Origin: Neospora caninum Liverpool
Lineage: Eukaryota; Apicomplexa; Conoidasida; Eucoccidiorida; Sarcocystidae
Assembly: GCF_000208865.1 (NCBI RefSeq)
Contig: NC_018394.1
Location: 827,635 to 891,634 of the forward strand
Length of the DNA stretch: 64,000 bases
Reading direction: 5' to 3'
Shown: positions 25,187-37,262 of the stretch, one piece after another
Layout: each line of letters starts with the position of its first letter
Position numbering within the stretch: position 1 is the first letter of the stretch
Notes under the pieces: model-generated
The model's input: only the letters and a program-made list of their open reading frames with translations
Database searches by the model: none
What the model was told of the DNA's origin: nothing
Program-made: the position numbers and the translations under genes

Positions 25187-26041
25187 AGGAAACAACTGTT
25201 GTTAACAACGTAGCTCGTTATGCTTTTAGGATCGACGTGACCCTGCATCTTCAGAGCCAACCACGACGGTAATTTTTGTTAAAAGAACTGTCAGTGGACT
25301 TTTGCAACATAGTGAAATTGCAATAGGGAGCGGCCCATCACTGAAGGAGTCATCCGCGAACTCAGACAGCCTTTTCTGGGCAACAGTGCTCGGCATTATG
25401 GGTTTCTGTGCCAGAGCTACTGCATGAGGCCGTGCTGCGTCCCACAGCACCCAGCAACAGAGGAAGGCGGGGGCATGCCCATTTTGTTCTTAAGCGGCTG
25501 CGCATGCGTGAACTTAATCAACAGCTTCAAGCGTTTCTCCCTGAGAACAGAACAACCGCAGTGCAACGGTTTTGTCCCGTTTACCGTAGACGAATCTCAG
25601 AACAGCTCAGCAACCTATAAGAACAGACGTGCCTGAGTTTGTGATTGCAATGAACTTGGTCCTGAACTTACGTATAGGTTAAACCGTTTGCGGTGCTTCT
25701 CTGGCTCATGAGCGATCTGCTCGTACATGTCATGCCTCCACTTTGAGTCCTGCCTACCAGCTGCGCACAGACAGAGAATGACACCAAACCGTTTCAGTTC
25801 TACTTCACCACACAGCGAGAGGGATCGAAACAGCAGCCGGGTCTAGGGGACGCTTGACTCGCGGAACACGCTAAAAACGAATTTGATCCGTATTAACTTA
25901 CTCCCTCCGTTCCACGGTGATGCCCTGGTCGATGGCCTTGGAATAGGTGATACCTGACACACACAGAACAGCAACGTTACACTGGCGGGATATGGGCCAT
26001 CAACGGACCACATGTCTGGTCAGAGTGCCTCGTAATAAGAG
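25187..26041. other. Intergenic, convergent gene ends
   Basis: This holds the 3' end of the aspartyl protease (+) and of the Arg/Ser-rich gene (-). An optional last protease exon may lie at 25230-25272. From about 25230 another frame is open to 25426 and ends in a hydrophobic stretch, but no splice site puts it in phase with the protease. Otherwise I see nothing. Confidence 0.4.
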
Positions 26042-27835
26042 TCAAAGGCTCACCGGATAACTATTCTTTGGTGCATTCCATTGAGATGGAGGGTATGACA
26101 GCTGAGACCGCGAGAGGGGCGGGCTCCCAGGACCGCTGGCGAAGGGGAACCGACTGCTGTTGATCTGATGGTCTTGTTGCAGCTGCCCGAAGAACGATGG
26201 GTTGCTCCGGAGAGGTTTCCCATGTTGGTTCCCAACAGGGAAAGGCACCCTCAAAATTTGAGAAGAGAGATGACGATCCAATCGGGGACGCCCACAGCCT
26301 GTAGCATCAGGATTGCTTGCCGACCTGAAATGGGCCTGCGCCACTGCGGCGCGTTTTTCGTGTTGCAGGTGTCGCCCCCGGTATAACGGCTCTTTCCTGA
26401 ATGCGCTGCGGTGCTGGACTCGCATAACTCTCGAGACTTCGCTTGCTTTGGTTTCGAACACGTCAACCTCAGAGGCTAATACAACTCGCCCATCAGCACA
26501 CCTGCTCAGTGCCGTAGACGTGTGCGCGCACGGATCACGTACGACAAAACTCTCCATCTCGTGTTTCTGGCCGACTTCCCTTTTATTTTGGCTTTTCATT
26601 ATAAGCTCTTTGCCTTGCTTGCTGTCGGTTGGGGTTGCATGGTCTGAAATGCTTTTTGCTTTCTTGGTGGAACCGCGTCCCCATGTGACATCGTCCTTAC
26701 TTCCGTCCTCAGCCGCCGGGGGCAGTAACCGCATGTTAAAGCTTTCCGCTTTATCTAATGGCCGAACCCTCCCACTTCTGCCTAGACTGACCACCTCATG
26801 CGTTGGCACCGTTGAATCGGATGCAAGTTCGACTTCAGTCGGCAGCTTCGCATCTCGATCACCTTCACTGTCACCTTTTTCTTGTGACTCGCCACTCTGC
26901 ACTACCTCACTTTCGACGTCCTGGTCCTGTCTCTCTCCAGGATCCTTCTGATTCAAAAAGTGCGCCGCACCACCAGGTAAATTCCGTTTGCCGTCGGACA
27001 CTACCCGCCGTCGAGACCGACTCGCCTCGGATGGATCATCGGCTGATACTGGCGTAAGAGATTGACTACGTGACAGGCGACGCGCGCCTACAGATGGCCT
27101 TTCTGACTGAAGGCATTTAGCGTCTACTGCGGCACCCTGGTTTACTCTTTCCCCATCGCGCTCCACCCCTAACGATTCTCTCTGGAGCGGAGGACAGGGC
27201 GATGCAGTCCTGGTCCGCCGACCTGGGCAGCGCGAGTGGCCGTGGCCTGCTTCTTGGTCCTCATTTGCCACTGGTTTGGCTTGATGACTGCGAACTGAAT
27301 CTTGCGATTCACTGCATCGTCTCCGTACAATCTGTCCGGTGGCACGTCGGAATGCTTCACGACTACCGATCGTTGCAATTCCCGCAGCGGCCTTGCTTCT
27401 CGTGTGATTGTCGAGGCGCCCTTCGGTCTCCGTTTTCCTGTGTTGTCGCTTTGGAGAAGCACTGCCACCTCGCTGACCAACAGACGACCACGATCTGTAA
27501 GCTGAAGAGCGTGTGGGACTGTCGTTTCTTCGCCGTGTTTCGTTCCCTCTGTGATAAGGAGAGACCCGACGGCACGACCTGGACCGCGAGGCTCGACGAA
27601 AACTGGTACGGCGTCGTCTGGAATTCGTTGGGCTTTGGCAATGTCGCACACCGTGTGTGGCTCTTCGCACGTCATTTCTTGTTCTGTACCAGTCGCCCCC
27701 CGGGCTTGGCCTCAAATCTCGAGATCTCCGTCTAGCACGATGTCGACTGCGTCGCTCGCTCGATGGGGACTCGCTCCGCCTGTGTCGGGATCCATCGCGC
27801 AACCGCTTCACCCGTTCATTATCTGAATATCGCAT
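26042..27835 (-). CDS. Arg/Ser-rich protein (SR-like), start uncertain
   Basis: A single open frame on the minus strand has its first ATG at 27835 (about 597 residues). The frame stays open upstream to 27976 but only from a GTG, and a possible acceptor (CCTTTGCAG, about 27888) suggests another 5' exon. Residues 1-150 are very rich in Arg and Ser with many RS, RRRS and SRHR pairs, the composition of splicing-associated SR proteins, but no RRM or other folded domain is visible. The middle is Glu/Asp-rich; the end is Pro/Ser/Gln-rich. A role in RNA processing is inferred from composition alone. The long run without stops on the other strand (26313-26951) is the complement of the same codons. Confidence 0.58.
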   Translation of the reverse strand: MRYSDNERVKRLRDGSRHRRSESPSSERRSRHRARRRSRDLRPSPGGDWYRTRNDVRRATHGVRHCQSPTNSRRRRTSFRRASRSRSCRRVSPYHRGNETRRRNDSPTRSSAYRSWSSVGQRGGSASPKRQHRKTETEGRLDNHTRSKAAAGIATIGSREAFRRATGQIVRRRCSESQDSVRSHQAKPVANEDQEAGHGHSRCPGRRTRTASPCPPLQRESLGVERDGERVNQGAAVDAKCLQSERPSVGARRLSRSQSLTPVSADDPSEASRSRRRVVSDGKRNLPGGAAHFLNQKDPGERQDQDVESEVVQSGESQEKGDSEGDRDAKLPTEVELASDSTVPTHEVVSLGRSGRVRPLDKAESFNMRLLPPAAEDGSKDDVTWGRGSTKKAKSISDHATPTDSKQGKELIMKSQNKREVGQKHEMESFVVRDPCAHTSTALSRCADGRVVLASEVDVFETKASEVSRVMRVQHRSAFRKEPLYRGRHLQHEKRAAVAQAHFRSASNPDATGCGRPRLDRHLSSQILRVPFPVGNQHGKPLRSNPSFFGQLQQDHQINSSRFPFASGPGSPPLSRSQLSYPPSQWNAPKNSYPVSL

Positions 27836-29956
27836 TTTTTTGTCATTCACCTTGCGGTCACGCCTGCGTCCGCTCGTTTGCAACTGCAAAGGTGCACCGA
27901 CAGGTGGCCGTTCCGACTGGTCCTTCTGGCCTCTACGTGCTTGGCATAAATTCAAGTCAGATTTTTGCACGTTCACTACACAACGCGCACGTTACTTCAC
28001 AATCTCGAAGGGAAAGCTGCGACACAGGCAGTAAGTACTCAGGGCGACTCCTGAAGGGCCAGGTGGGAGACAGTTTCACTTGATATCGCGACTGCGGCAC
28101 TAGAAAGAAAAGACACCGTTGTAACAGTCGGACGCCTACGCACTGTTCATGGGGACGAACGGCCTGTTTGTATCCAATCTTAAAAGCTCTCAGTTTCACT
28201 TCAGACGAGGCTGAATAAGGAGACACAGCGAGCAGCACGAGAGAAACGCTGAGCGAGAAACAAGACGACACTGCTGTGGCATCACGACTGTTCGCGCACG
28301 CAAGGCAGACTGCATGTACGGATCCGCTGCAGCAAACCTCAATGGTCGATGGAATAACGCCGTCTAAAACCCACCTTTACAAAATATGGTCGCCGTGCAA
28401 ACAGGAATTTCCTTTGATGACAATTAGAATTGGTCATACTCAGTGTGTTTCTGAAACGTTTGTAGAGGCACCAGTAGTTGGGGGAAGTCGACAGGTAGTT
28501 AGCATTTCCTTGAGTGAGTCATCTCCGTATAGGACGGGGTGTGCACCAATACAGAAGTCAGCCGACTCGAGCCGCCACGCCTCAATAAGCGGTTCGAGTC
28601 ACTTACACTTCGAAGTCCCGTTGAAGGAATTAACCGTTTTGCTGCAGGAGGTCCATCGACGCACTGATCGTTTTTAAAATAATCCCACTTACGACAGGAA
28701 AAAGACCCAAGTTGAAATGTACGCCCGGACACCCGTGTCCACTCGACCAACGCAGAAGAGCCCATAAAAATGCCCCAGTGGTTGGACGTTTACACACTAG
28801 CACGATGCTTGCCACCATACCCTCTGCTTTTCTGTTTGGCTGATACAAACAATCACGAACTTGTTTAGGATCCACTGCATGGCCAATTACCTTTAGAGCT
28901 GACAAAGGAACCTTAGGCCTAATGAGCGAACCCGTAGGGTTGTCAGACGGTTGAATCGCTCCGCCTTAACCGCCAAATGAAGCCACGACGCCCTCCAGTA
29001 GCAGGACTATGGCATCCAGCATCCAGTGAACGTTTATGCCTGGCAAGCGTTCATACTTGACTCCGAAAGGGTATGATAAGACGCCTGGATCACCTCGTTG
29101 TAGCTCTTGTTGCAGAGCAAATCACTTCGTAGTCTTAAACCTCGTGCGCCGCGTACCTCAGAGCTGCCTTTCGGGAAAAAGCTATCCTAACAACACTCCT
29201 ACCTTCAAAGTCGTTTCCCTACGTTTGTGGACATTGAAGCTGCTGCTGGCGTACGTGGGACATGCGGCAGTGGACCGGCATCTTCGTGCTATACGCAATG
29301 GATAGGCATGGGCGTCAGCTCCCTCGAGTTGCTCACGGTGACCTTTTTCTGTTCTGCGGTGCAACCTTTTCGGCACGAGAAGTACTTCCAGGGAAGCTGA
29401 AATAGTGGAAACATGCATATCTAGCGAGAGTCCCCGAATAGATCAATCGACAGGTTCTGAGCGAAGTGTCGTACGGGCGCCCTTCAGGCGAAGTGCTAGG
29501 CATCTATCTTCCTTCATGCTACCCCAAAATGGGCAAAGAAACGTATATCCAGCAGATGAACTAAACAATCACTTATTCCTTGTGTTTCTAGCCACTGATA
29601 TACAAGTGACCAACACTCCGAAACTGTGCAGCTATTGGTGCACCACGGGAAGCCAGAGATCGAACATGAAAATTTGTTCCACACCACCGTTGAGAACCAT
29701 TCGCCTCTCTGTGACCCCCCACCAAGCTGAAAAAGACCTTTTTTCCTGACGCGGAAAGCCTCACGCGACTCTCAGAACCTTATTACGATGTGCCACCCTT
29801 AAGGCATCGATAAGAAAACTAGCAGTGTCTTTATGAAGAAGTTGAATGTGACATAGTCCTCAGAGACCGTTCAGGTAAAACACCTTATAGCCGAGCCTTT
29901 CCCTGACAGAATTATTGTGACGCCATAATGCATCTCTACCGAGTTCATACGCTCCG
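27836..29956. other. Upstream of the SR-like gene and downstream of the next minus-strand gene
   Basis: About 2.1 kb. A 5' exon of the Arg/Ser-rich gene may be hidden between 27836 and about 28280, but I could not link one by phase. The plus-strand frame at 28276-28677 has no domain and no partner. Nothing else is supported. Confidence 0.4.
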
Positions 29957-32900
29957 CTACCTCCGATGCGCGTACCACTCCGAAATAAAGCTCCTTGCCC
30001 ACGAAACATCTTCATTGACTGTCGCCCCCTCCGGCGGAATCCCTGACAAGCTCAACTCAGCTGAAGCCTGACCGGAATCTCCAGAAAGTTGCCGAAGCGG
30101 TGTAAGAGATTGCTTATTTGCACCCATTTCATTTGCCCCCTCTCTGACACTACTTGTACACGGGGGTTCAGACGATAGAAAAGAAGGGTGGCCTGTTCCC
30201 TCAGTGGCGCTGCGCGGCGTATGCGGCGAGTAGTCACATATTCTGGCCGCGTCCTGAACATTTTGATGTACGGTAGCGTCTTCTTCATTGATAAAGATAG
30301 CTCTTTCGCTGACTGGAGTAGAATCGTAGTGCTGCTGACCATCCGTGGCGAGCACACCTTCTTCCCGCTGGATGGATTTTACCGGTGGTAGCGACTCGTC
30401 CGCGCTCGGTACTCCAAGCATTTGATGGTCATCTACGGGCACTGGATAATCATCGTCGTGACTGCCTCCCCTTTGCGGCAGATCTATCTTATATATGGAC
30501 GTGTAAGATGTGTAAGGGGACGCGCCTCCTGCGGCAGCGCTTCCGCTGTCATGTGTGGACTTCACCCGTTGTTCTGAGAATGGTCGCTGCCTCACCGTGA
30601 GACGAACCAGCCGGTCTAGCTGCTGGATTTTCTTTGTTGCAGCAAGCAACCCGCCTTGGACTTCCACCAGCATCTAGATAAAAACCATACGCAGAGCAGC
30701 GCAAGACAACAGGGGAAAACCTTCACAAGAATCAGAAGTTCCTCGTGGATACCGCCATGAGAAATAGTCGCACTTGAAGATACGTGCACACGCATTCGGT
30801 TGGATCCTCGGTTTTTAGATACGTGACCAGCTTCCACCTCTAAGCTGGCCTTAAAAAGTAACCAACCAATGCTAAGAGTTCTGCAGCTCTTTATCCTGCG
30901 GCAGATATCGAGCAACTCAACAGTGTTAACCGCTTTTCTTTGACAGTTGAAATGAGGACACGAAGTGGCAACCATTGTGAGCAGACTCGAATAGTACCGA
31001 GGTGCTAAGACGACTGCCTGCCTGCATCCAACAATGCACTTTTACGCTGCGAAAATCTCGCCATTGGAGGAATCGATACGGAATGCCTCACGCGTCTTCG
31101 GATGGACAAAGCCAAGAACAGCTCTGCCCTTACCGTTCCTGCTTTGTACTGCTCTGTTTTAAGAGACCGCTTCGACTCGTCGTTCCTCGCGCGAGCCTCT
31201 AGTAGCGATTCAGCTCTGCTTCTGTAGGATTCCACAGAAACCGCAGACAGAGGACAGTGTTATTCGGCCGTTGGAATGTCAAACACAGGTGATGGTGAAC
31301 GCATATATACGCATGCATGAGGAGCATTTGTAAAGCAGGGGGGACAGATTCTCGGTAGAACAGTTATCCTTCTGAAGAATGTAGGCCAATCGCAAGCTGT
31401 CGAATAGAATAGTGGAGAACGTTGGTAACTAAGCGAGTCCACCACAGTCCCCGCCTGCACAAAAATCCGCGGTTCTACACATTGTTCTCAAAACAAGATC
31501 GACGACCGGGCAGAAAAAAACAGTCCCGGCAATCCGATGAAAAACACGCAGCACACACCGCCCATTAAGTACGCAGGTCCACGAGTCACGACCAGACGAA
31601 GAAGCACATTGCGCTCTCGCCTGATGCTCATGCGCATACACATACTACGGTTCTGATAGCATGTCCCTTACCGGTTCGAAACCGTTCACAGTCTAAAGCG
31701 TGGCTACATCAGCAACCCGAGCAGACACGCTCGGACGACAGCAAACACACACTTACTCTGCAGCGGTGCACAGCGCCAGCACACAATCTCGGAGCGCAAG
31801 AAACTTCGCGTCAACACCCGGAGCCTTTGTAACCTGAAGTGCGCACGGGCGCAAACAAGCGAACCAAACCTGTTTTCCGGGATGCAGTGACGAAAGGATG
31901 AAACAAAAAAGTATCAAGGCCGCTACAACATACTTTTGGGCCGAGAACGATGTCTCAGCCTACTCGAGTGACAACGGAGGCGAGACAAAGCTAGTGCCTT
32001 TGCCGTCCGAGATATACAAAACCTGGAGTGTCCGTAATAGTCAGCATGACAGACCGGCCTCCCACTGTGTTGATGGTAAAGCTCGGAGGCTGCCCTTCGG
32101 CACTCGATCTTTATGCTAGGGCCAGATGCCACACTCCCATCTATATTCGGCTGGCGAGGGTTTCTTGTTTTATGCTGATGACGATGTTGTTCCCTCTCAC
32201 GACACTGGCACTCGTAACGTACGCAGCGACGTTGTCCCAAGTCAGAAACTGTGGGGAGAAAAAGAATGACGGAGAAGGAATCCGAGCCCTTGACTGCGTG
32301 AGGGTCTCAGACTCTCCCTGTTCGAGTGCTTACTTGAATTCGAATTTCCTCCGGCAATCCATGAACCCACTCGTTCATCTTGGCTGCCAGCTGCGCATGG
32401 GCCTCCTTCCACGCGGCCCTGAACCTTTTTTTCTCGTCGTCGGGAATAACTGCTTCGAGTGTCGGTGACGGGTCATTCAAACCGGCCATTTCCATGTTTC
32501 CCCTCTGGCTTGGCCGAGGACGTTGTCTCGGAAGAAAGCTCTCGCGCACCTTCGCTGAGGATACGCCTGCTGGTGACACTTCTTCTCGTGCAATAGTTAC
32601 TCTCCTGGAAGTTTCTCGAACCACTGTTCGTCTCATATCGGAAGGCGAAGAAGCAGCCGGTTTCTTCACGGCTGCGTCTGACCGAGGAGGCACGGACTTG
32701 CTGAGACGCTCTGCTCTTTCGACAGGCGGTTGCGACCTCGGTGTCGCTCTGGCCACTTGCCTTCCGCGGGCGGCTGGGGACCGTGCCGTTGTGAGTGCGG
32801 CACACACTGCTGCTCCTTTCCTCGCCCCGCCCCTGTCGTGCACGGCCGTTCTCGCCGAGTGTCCTGGACTCGTTGAGCGACCCCGCAAGTTCTCGCCAGG

Positions 32901-33491
32901 CTCAGGCGTGACAGCGTAAGGGCTCCCTACTCGCCTTAGCTCCGACTTAAGAGCGGACCAGCCCTTCTCTGTTGAAAGGAGACACTGTTCGAGTCGCACA
33001 AAGTCTGAGCGCTTCGCCGCGTTTGTCACAGGCGGAGAGGATAACCTAGCTGAAGACACACCGATATGGGAGCTGTCTCTCCAAGCAGATCCTCCCCCAT
33101 GGTCTGATTTTGGTGGAAGCTTCGCTTCAGCAGCTTTGACTCGAACAGACTGCGGGGACTTGCTCTGTCCATGGCTGTTCGTTCTGCCGGAAGAAGGAGC
33201 AAGAGTGCTTCGCGGGGTCACCGCAGCTGGAGCACTTTCCTCCGGTGTGTAGATGCTACGCCTGATGTACTGCCCAACCGGAGAGACATGACCCTTGCCC
33301 CGCTGAGGAAGAGGTGGAGGGGTCTGTCTCCCTTTTCGGGTCTGTAGAGTGTACGGCGTGAACGGCGCACTGAATTCGCTATCTCCTGTACCATCTCTGT
33401 CGCGGCCTGTCGAGGATACTGTTTCTCGTCTGTCCAGATCTCCTACGCTTTTACAGCGCAGGGACGACGCAAAGGACACCATGGCCGCCAT
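29957..33491 (-). CDS. Unrecognised basic/Ser-rich protein
   Basis: Minus-strand exons 33491-32334, 31833-31757, 31221-31134 and 30673-29957 join in phase (679 residues). The first exon starts ATGGCGGCCATGG and is rich in Ser, Pro, Arg and Thr with proline patches (QTPPPLPQRG). Residues about 360-450, built across the exon junctions, look folded and helical: FRAAWKEAHAQLAAKMNEW, then VTKAPGVDAKFLALRDCVLA, SRAESLLEARARNDESKRSL and VQGGLLAATKKIQQLDRLV. The last 200 residues are acidic and Ser/Thr-rich, probably disordered. No family is recognised and no function is proposed. A further exon at about 30845-30945 has an open frame with helical character but does not fit the phase, so it was left out. 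Confidence 0.68.
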
Positions 33492-35835
33492 TGAAGTCGA
33501 CGATTCCGCCGAACTCCTTTTGAGGGCGAAGATAACGCTCGGTGGGAAGCCCCCAGTAAATGCTACCTACCCGCTGACGTATGCCACGTCCCGTCGTCGC
33601 TTAGAAGTCCAACAACAGAACCAGCTACGATTCACACCTTGCCGCGACAAGTTCAAGCGAAAAGATGCATCTCAAGAGAAAAGGGGCAACTAACTTCTTC
33701 GCGTTACCTGCCAGGTAAGTTCCAGGTCACGCACATGCGGCACGTGTGTCTCGCTGACCCCCGGAGTGCCCGAGCTCAAGGTCGAAGGGTGCCGGCGTTC
33801 ACAACGACTCAACCCATCTAGTCGCGAAAACTGGCTAGCCTCTACCATGCAAAATAAATGATCCATTTCTAGGCATGAGAGGAGAAAAGCGCCAATGATT
33901 GCGGTTGGAATCGGATTTCAACGGAAGAGCGCTGAAGAGCTTTGACGTGTCTTCAATCGACTAAACCGGAAAACTGCGCGTTAGATCCACTAAGGACTCA
34001 TCAACTACGGATTTCACACGGAATCCTGCAAAACGCACAGATGGCGTGTACCAGTGATGGCCCGTGTCACTGGGAGAAAAATGTTCGGACGCGTTTGCAC
34101 TGTCTTGCGAGAGACAGGCGGTCGGTTCCCACCAACTGCCTCGCTCGAAGGTCGGCGGCAGAGGAGGCTGCGCGCGGGAGGATTTTGCCCCTGTCTTCGG
34201 GAAAAACCGGACGCTCTCTGGTACGAGAAAGAATACATTCATGAGCCAAAGACATATAGCGATGTCGCCGCTTTGAAAAGGACAAACCGCGGTCTCCTGA
34301 CTTGTCATTGACGCATGAGGTTCATTTTTCTATTAAACGGATTTCTTTTGCGAGGCGAAGACAATATCTAGCCAGTAAACATGCACAGAAAGGGCGCACA
34401 TGGAAACTCGGAGGGGGTCCGCATGTCAAACCTTAGCTCCAATCAACCTTTGGTTTAGCCTTAAGTATCTGCTTGTTGCTATCCTCCCACTATTTCCTCT
34501 CTTGTGACCGCAGTCATCCTGGGACGTGTAGGCGACGCCTAGCACGATGAAATGGCATTCACGCAGCCACAACACGTACTGGAACAGTCGACAGTTTTGG
34601 GTCTACCCAGGCAATTTGGCTACACCCGTCACCGTAGGGAAGTTTGCTGATTTGGCTACATAGCAGTGCCCAGATTTATCCGCTTCGCATTACCTCGTTA
34701 GCAGTGCGCCGCGGTGAAGCTGGCTTTCTCAGTAATATAGCAGGGTCAGCCAAAAACCGTTCACCAGTAGCTGAACCACAATAACGGAAATCGGCTTTTT
34801 TTATGTGAAACAAAGTTATGCAACTTTGACTAAAGTAAGCAACGAAGTTCGTGCGCCCTGTGCGGCCAGAGAGAGATGAACCACTACGCGTGCTGTTCAG
34901 ATTCAAAAGGCCGGTGGGTAACTGCTTCTCCGCTTACATGCCTGCGCGTCCAGCAACACTTTTGAGAGCTTTAGCTCCTCCCAAAGGCTCTACGGCGTTC
35001 GAGTAGCCCCTCCTGCAAACTTGTAACATCAAGCTTCAGCGTAGCGGCAGTTTGCAGAACGAAGCCCCCGATGAATAACAGACCTCTCGGTCTAAATGCT
35101 ACCTGGCCCGCGACTTCAGAATTCGCCGCAGTGTTTCTAAATAATCTATGAAGGATTGATTAATCGTGTACTTGCTAGGATGGGGTCACTTTGTTTCGCC
35201 AGCAAATGACGAGAAGTGCAGGCAGAAAGCAACCGGCACGTGCCAGTCGACACGTTTCCGTTAGCACACACCACTGAACTGCCAGTTTGTTTGAGAACGG
35301 AAGAACAGGGCATCACCGGGTACTTGGAATCCGATAATTCCGCAGAATTCCGTGTGCACAGAGGCCAAACCGGGATCTTTTTGTAGCCTTGCCGATTCTG
35401 CGCAGAATCGCAGCCTGTTTCTGACACAGAGGTGTTAAGCACACAGTCTCTTTGGGAACATGCCACGGCGCCCGATGCACACGTTGAAACTATTCTGAGA
35501 ATACCATTTACCAGAAGCAACACCAGTTGATTGTCATGGTGGCCCTCTCGGATCTTGATGGGGTTTCTGCCGTGATCAAGTATGAGTCCGTCAGGCTTCA
35601 CAATGTCTGGGAACTACAAAATGGACTTGCCTGCGACTGATTTTGCGCCACGTGCACCACCAGTGGGAGCACGTACCCCCACGTATGTACTGAAATGAAC
35701 CTCTCCGTGCACTCACATGGGAGGGACACAAGGCTCTTTACGATGCCATTTGTGTACATCGGCAGCATCTGAAACCCATTGCAACGCACCGCATAAGCGC
35801 TGCCGTGCTGCTTTCGAGAAAGACACAGGTCACAG
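33492..35835. other. Intergenic between two minus-strand genes
   Basis: This holds the upstream region of the 29957-33491 gene and the 3' UTR side of DPM3. Frames such as 35146-35601 (-) lack domains and codon-bias signs. Nothing more is supported. Confidence 0.45.
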
Positions 35836-37262
35836 TCAGTTCACGAACTGGTAGCCCCGCCGCTGAAGGTCCGCTCGCGCCGTGATCAAGTCCTGACACA
35901 CAACAAGCCGGCATTACCAAGCGCCTGCTCCTTGTCTATTCCTGCTCGACTGAGAGTCGTTCGAGAACTAACGGGAAACGCGGCCTGGCAGAGGACCGAA
36001 GAAGCTTTTGTAATGCTCACATACACGCAGCGTGAAACTGGGGAAGAACGCGTCCACAGTGCGCAGCATGTCGCAATCCGTTTCCGCGATCTGCGTGTGG
36101 CGGTACCACCGTCTCAAAAACTTAGACGATGTGCATCGCTGTCAAGAAACCAGAAACGATGATATGAAACTTGGACCCGAGAATCGCTTCGCATACAGCG
36201 TATAAAACACCTAGGAAACTGTAACTCCGCAGCTGCGAGCGGACTTCTGACACAGTCGCTTCTGTGCATCCAGAACAATACCTGGGCAAGTTCAGCAGCA
36301 GCCTCCTTTTTGTCCTCGAAGCGGATCACTTGCGTAACGATCGTCACCACAGCGTAGATACCGAATAGCGCGAGGGCGAGAAAAGGTGCCTGAGTATGCG
36401 CAACGTAGATGACACGAAAAACCATGTCTTTTTAAGCTGGCGGCTGGACCATGGTTCGCGGCGGAACTGGTGCTGCGGTAACTTGCATCAAGAAAACAAC
36501 TCAGTGTTTGGCTGATTTACACGTGCATTCCATGAGCCGTCCTACGAGTATACCACAGGCACACACTGCTAGGGGAACCGTAGAAAGCCCCTCTACCGTA
36601 CGGTACTCACACAGTGCTGAAAACCCTTGGTCCAATCGTCCACAAACAGAATACTGTTCGTTTCTGTGGCACCTCACAGCGGGAGACGATCCCCTCATCG
36701 TCAAGTTCGGTTTTCCACTACTTTGTTTCCGGGGTTCGGTTGAATGTCTGATCCCCCGCCGTGAACTGCCCAGTGCGCATTTTCTCTGGACCTAGTTTGA
36801 AGCAACGGGAACGTGTTCATTCTAGAGTCACTGTTCCACATCCCACTTTGCCTTTTTTCCCGTCGTTACACTTTTGCCCCACCTCGTTTGGGACACAACC
36901 GCCTTGTCGACTTCCCCCAAAACACAAGCAAGAGCTAGACAGAAGACGGACGACCAGCCGATCCTGCGGCCAAATATCAGTGACAGCCGGCTTCGCCTGC
37001 ATACGCACCCATCCCCTGTCTGTTGCACTCCGTTGAGGCCAGCTACGACACATTGAAAATTGAAAACGGTTTGGGGGATCTAACGCACCGCGAAAACGGC
37101 GATGAAAACCGGGTCGTGCCACGGAAGGTGCTGTACCGACGAGACTTGATCTTTAACTTGCGATGCGTCCAACGAGTGCCGGCTGACAAGGCGGAACAGC
37201 GCCCAGGCCCAAAGTCCACCCAGGGCGAGGGCGAGCGCCACGAACTTTTTCCCGCGCGACAT
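35836..37262 (-). CDS. DPM3: Dolichol-phosphate-mannose synthase subunit 3 (DPM3)
   Basis: Three small minus-strand exons, 37262-37089, 36389-36282 and 35892-35836, join in phase 0 at both junctions and give 112 residues, close to the 92 of human DPM3. DPM3 is the small ER membrane subunit that holds the catalytic DPM1 at the membrane, so that dolichol-phosphate mannose is made for GPI anchors and glycosylation. Two hydrophobic segments are visible: about residues 7-25 (FVALALALGGLWAWALFRL) and about 59-80 (starting APFLALALFGIYAVVT). The diagnostic C-terminus follows: FEDKKEAAAELAQ, then ITARADLQRRGYQF, matching the family's acidic helix and 'EARADLxRRG' ending. The last exon codes only 18 residues, so open-frame scans would miss the gene. 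It is divergent from the Deg protease gene. Assignment rests on the tail and topology. Confidence 0.86.

Noticed and set aside
26313..26951. A 212-codon plus-strand frame
   Set aside because: It is antisense to the Arg/Ser-rich gene and explained by its codon composition.
30845..30945. Candidate minus-strand exon coding AVNTVELLDICRRIKSCRTL
   Set aside because: It looks helical, but no acceptor puts it in phase with the exon at 31134-31221; the flanking exons join in phase without it.
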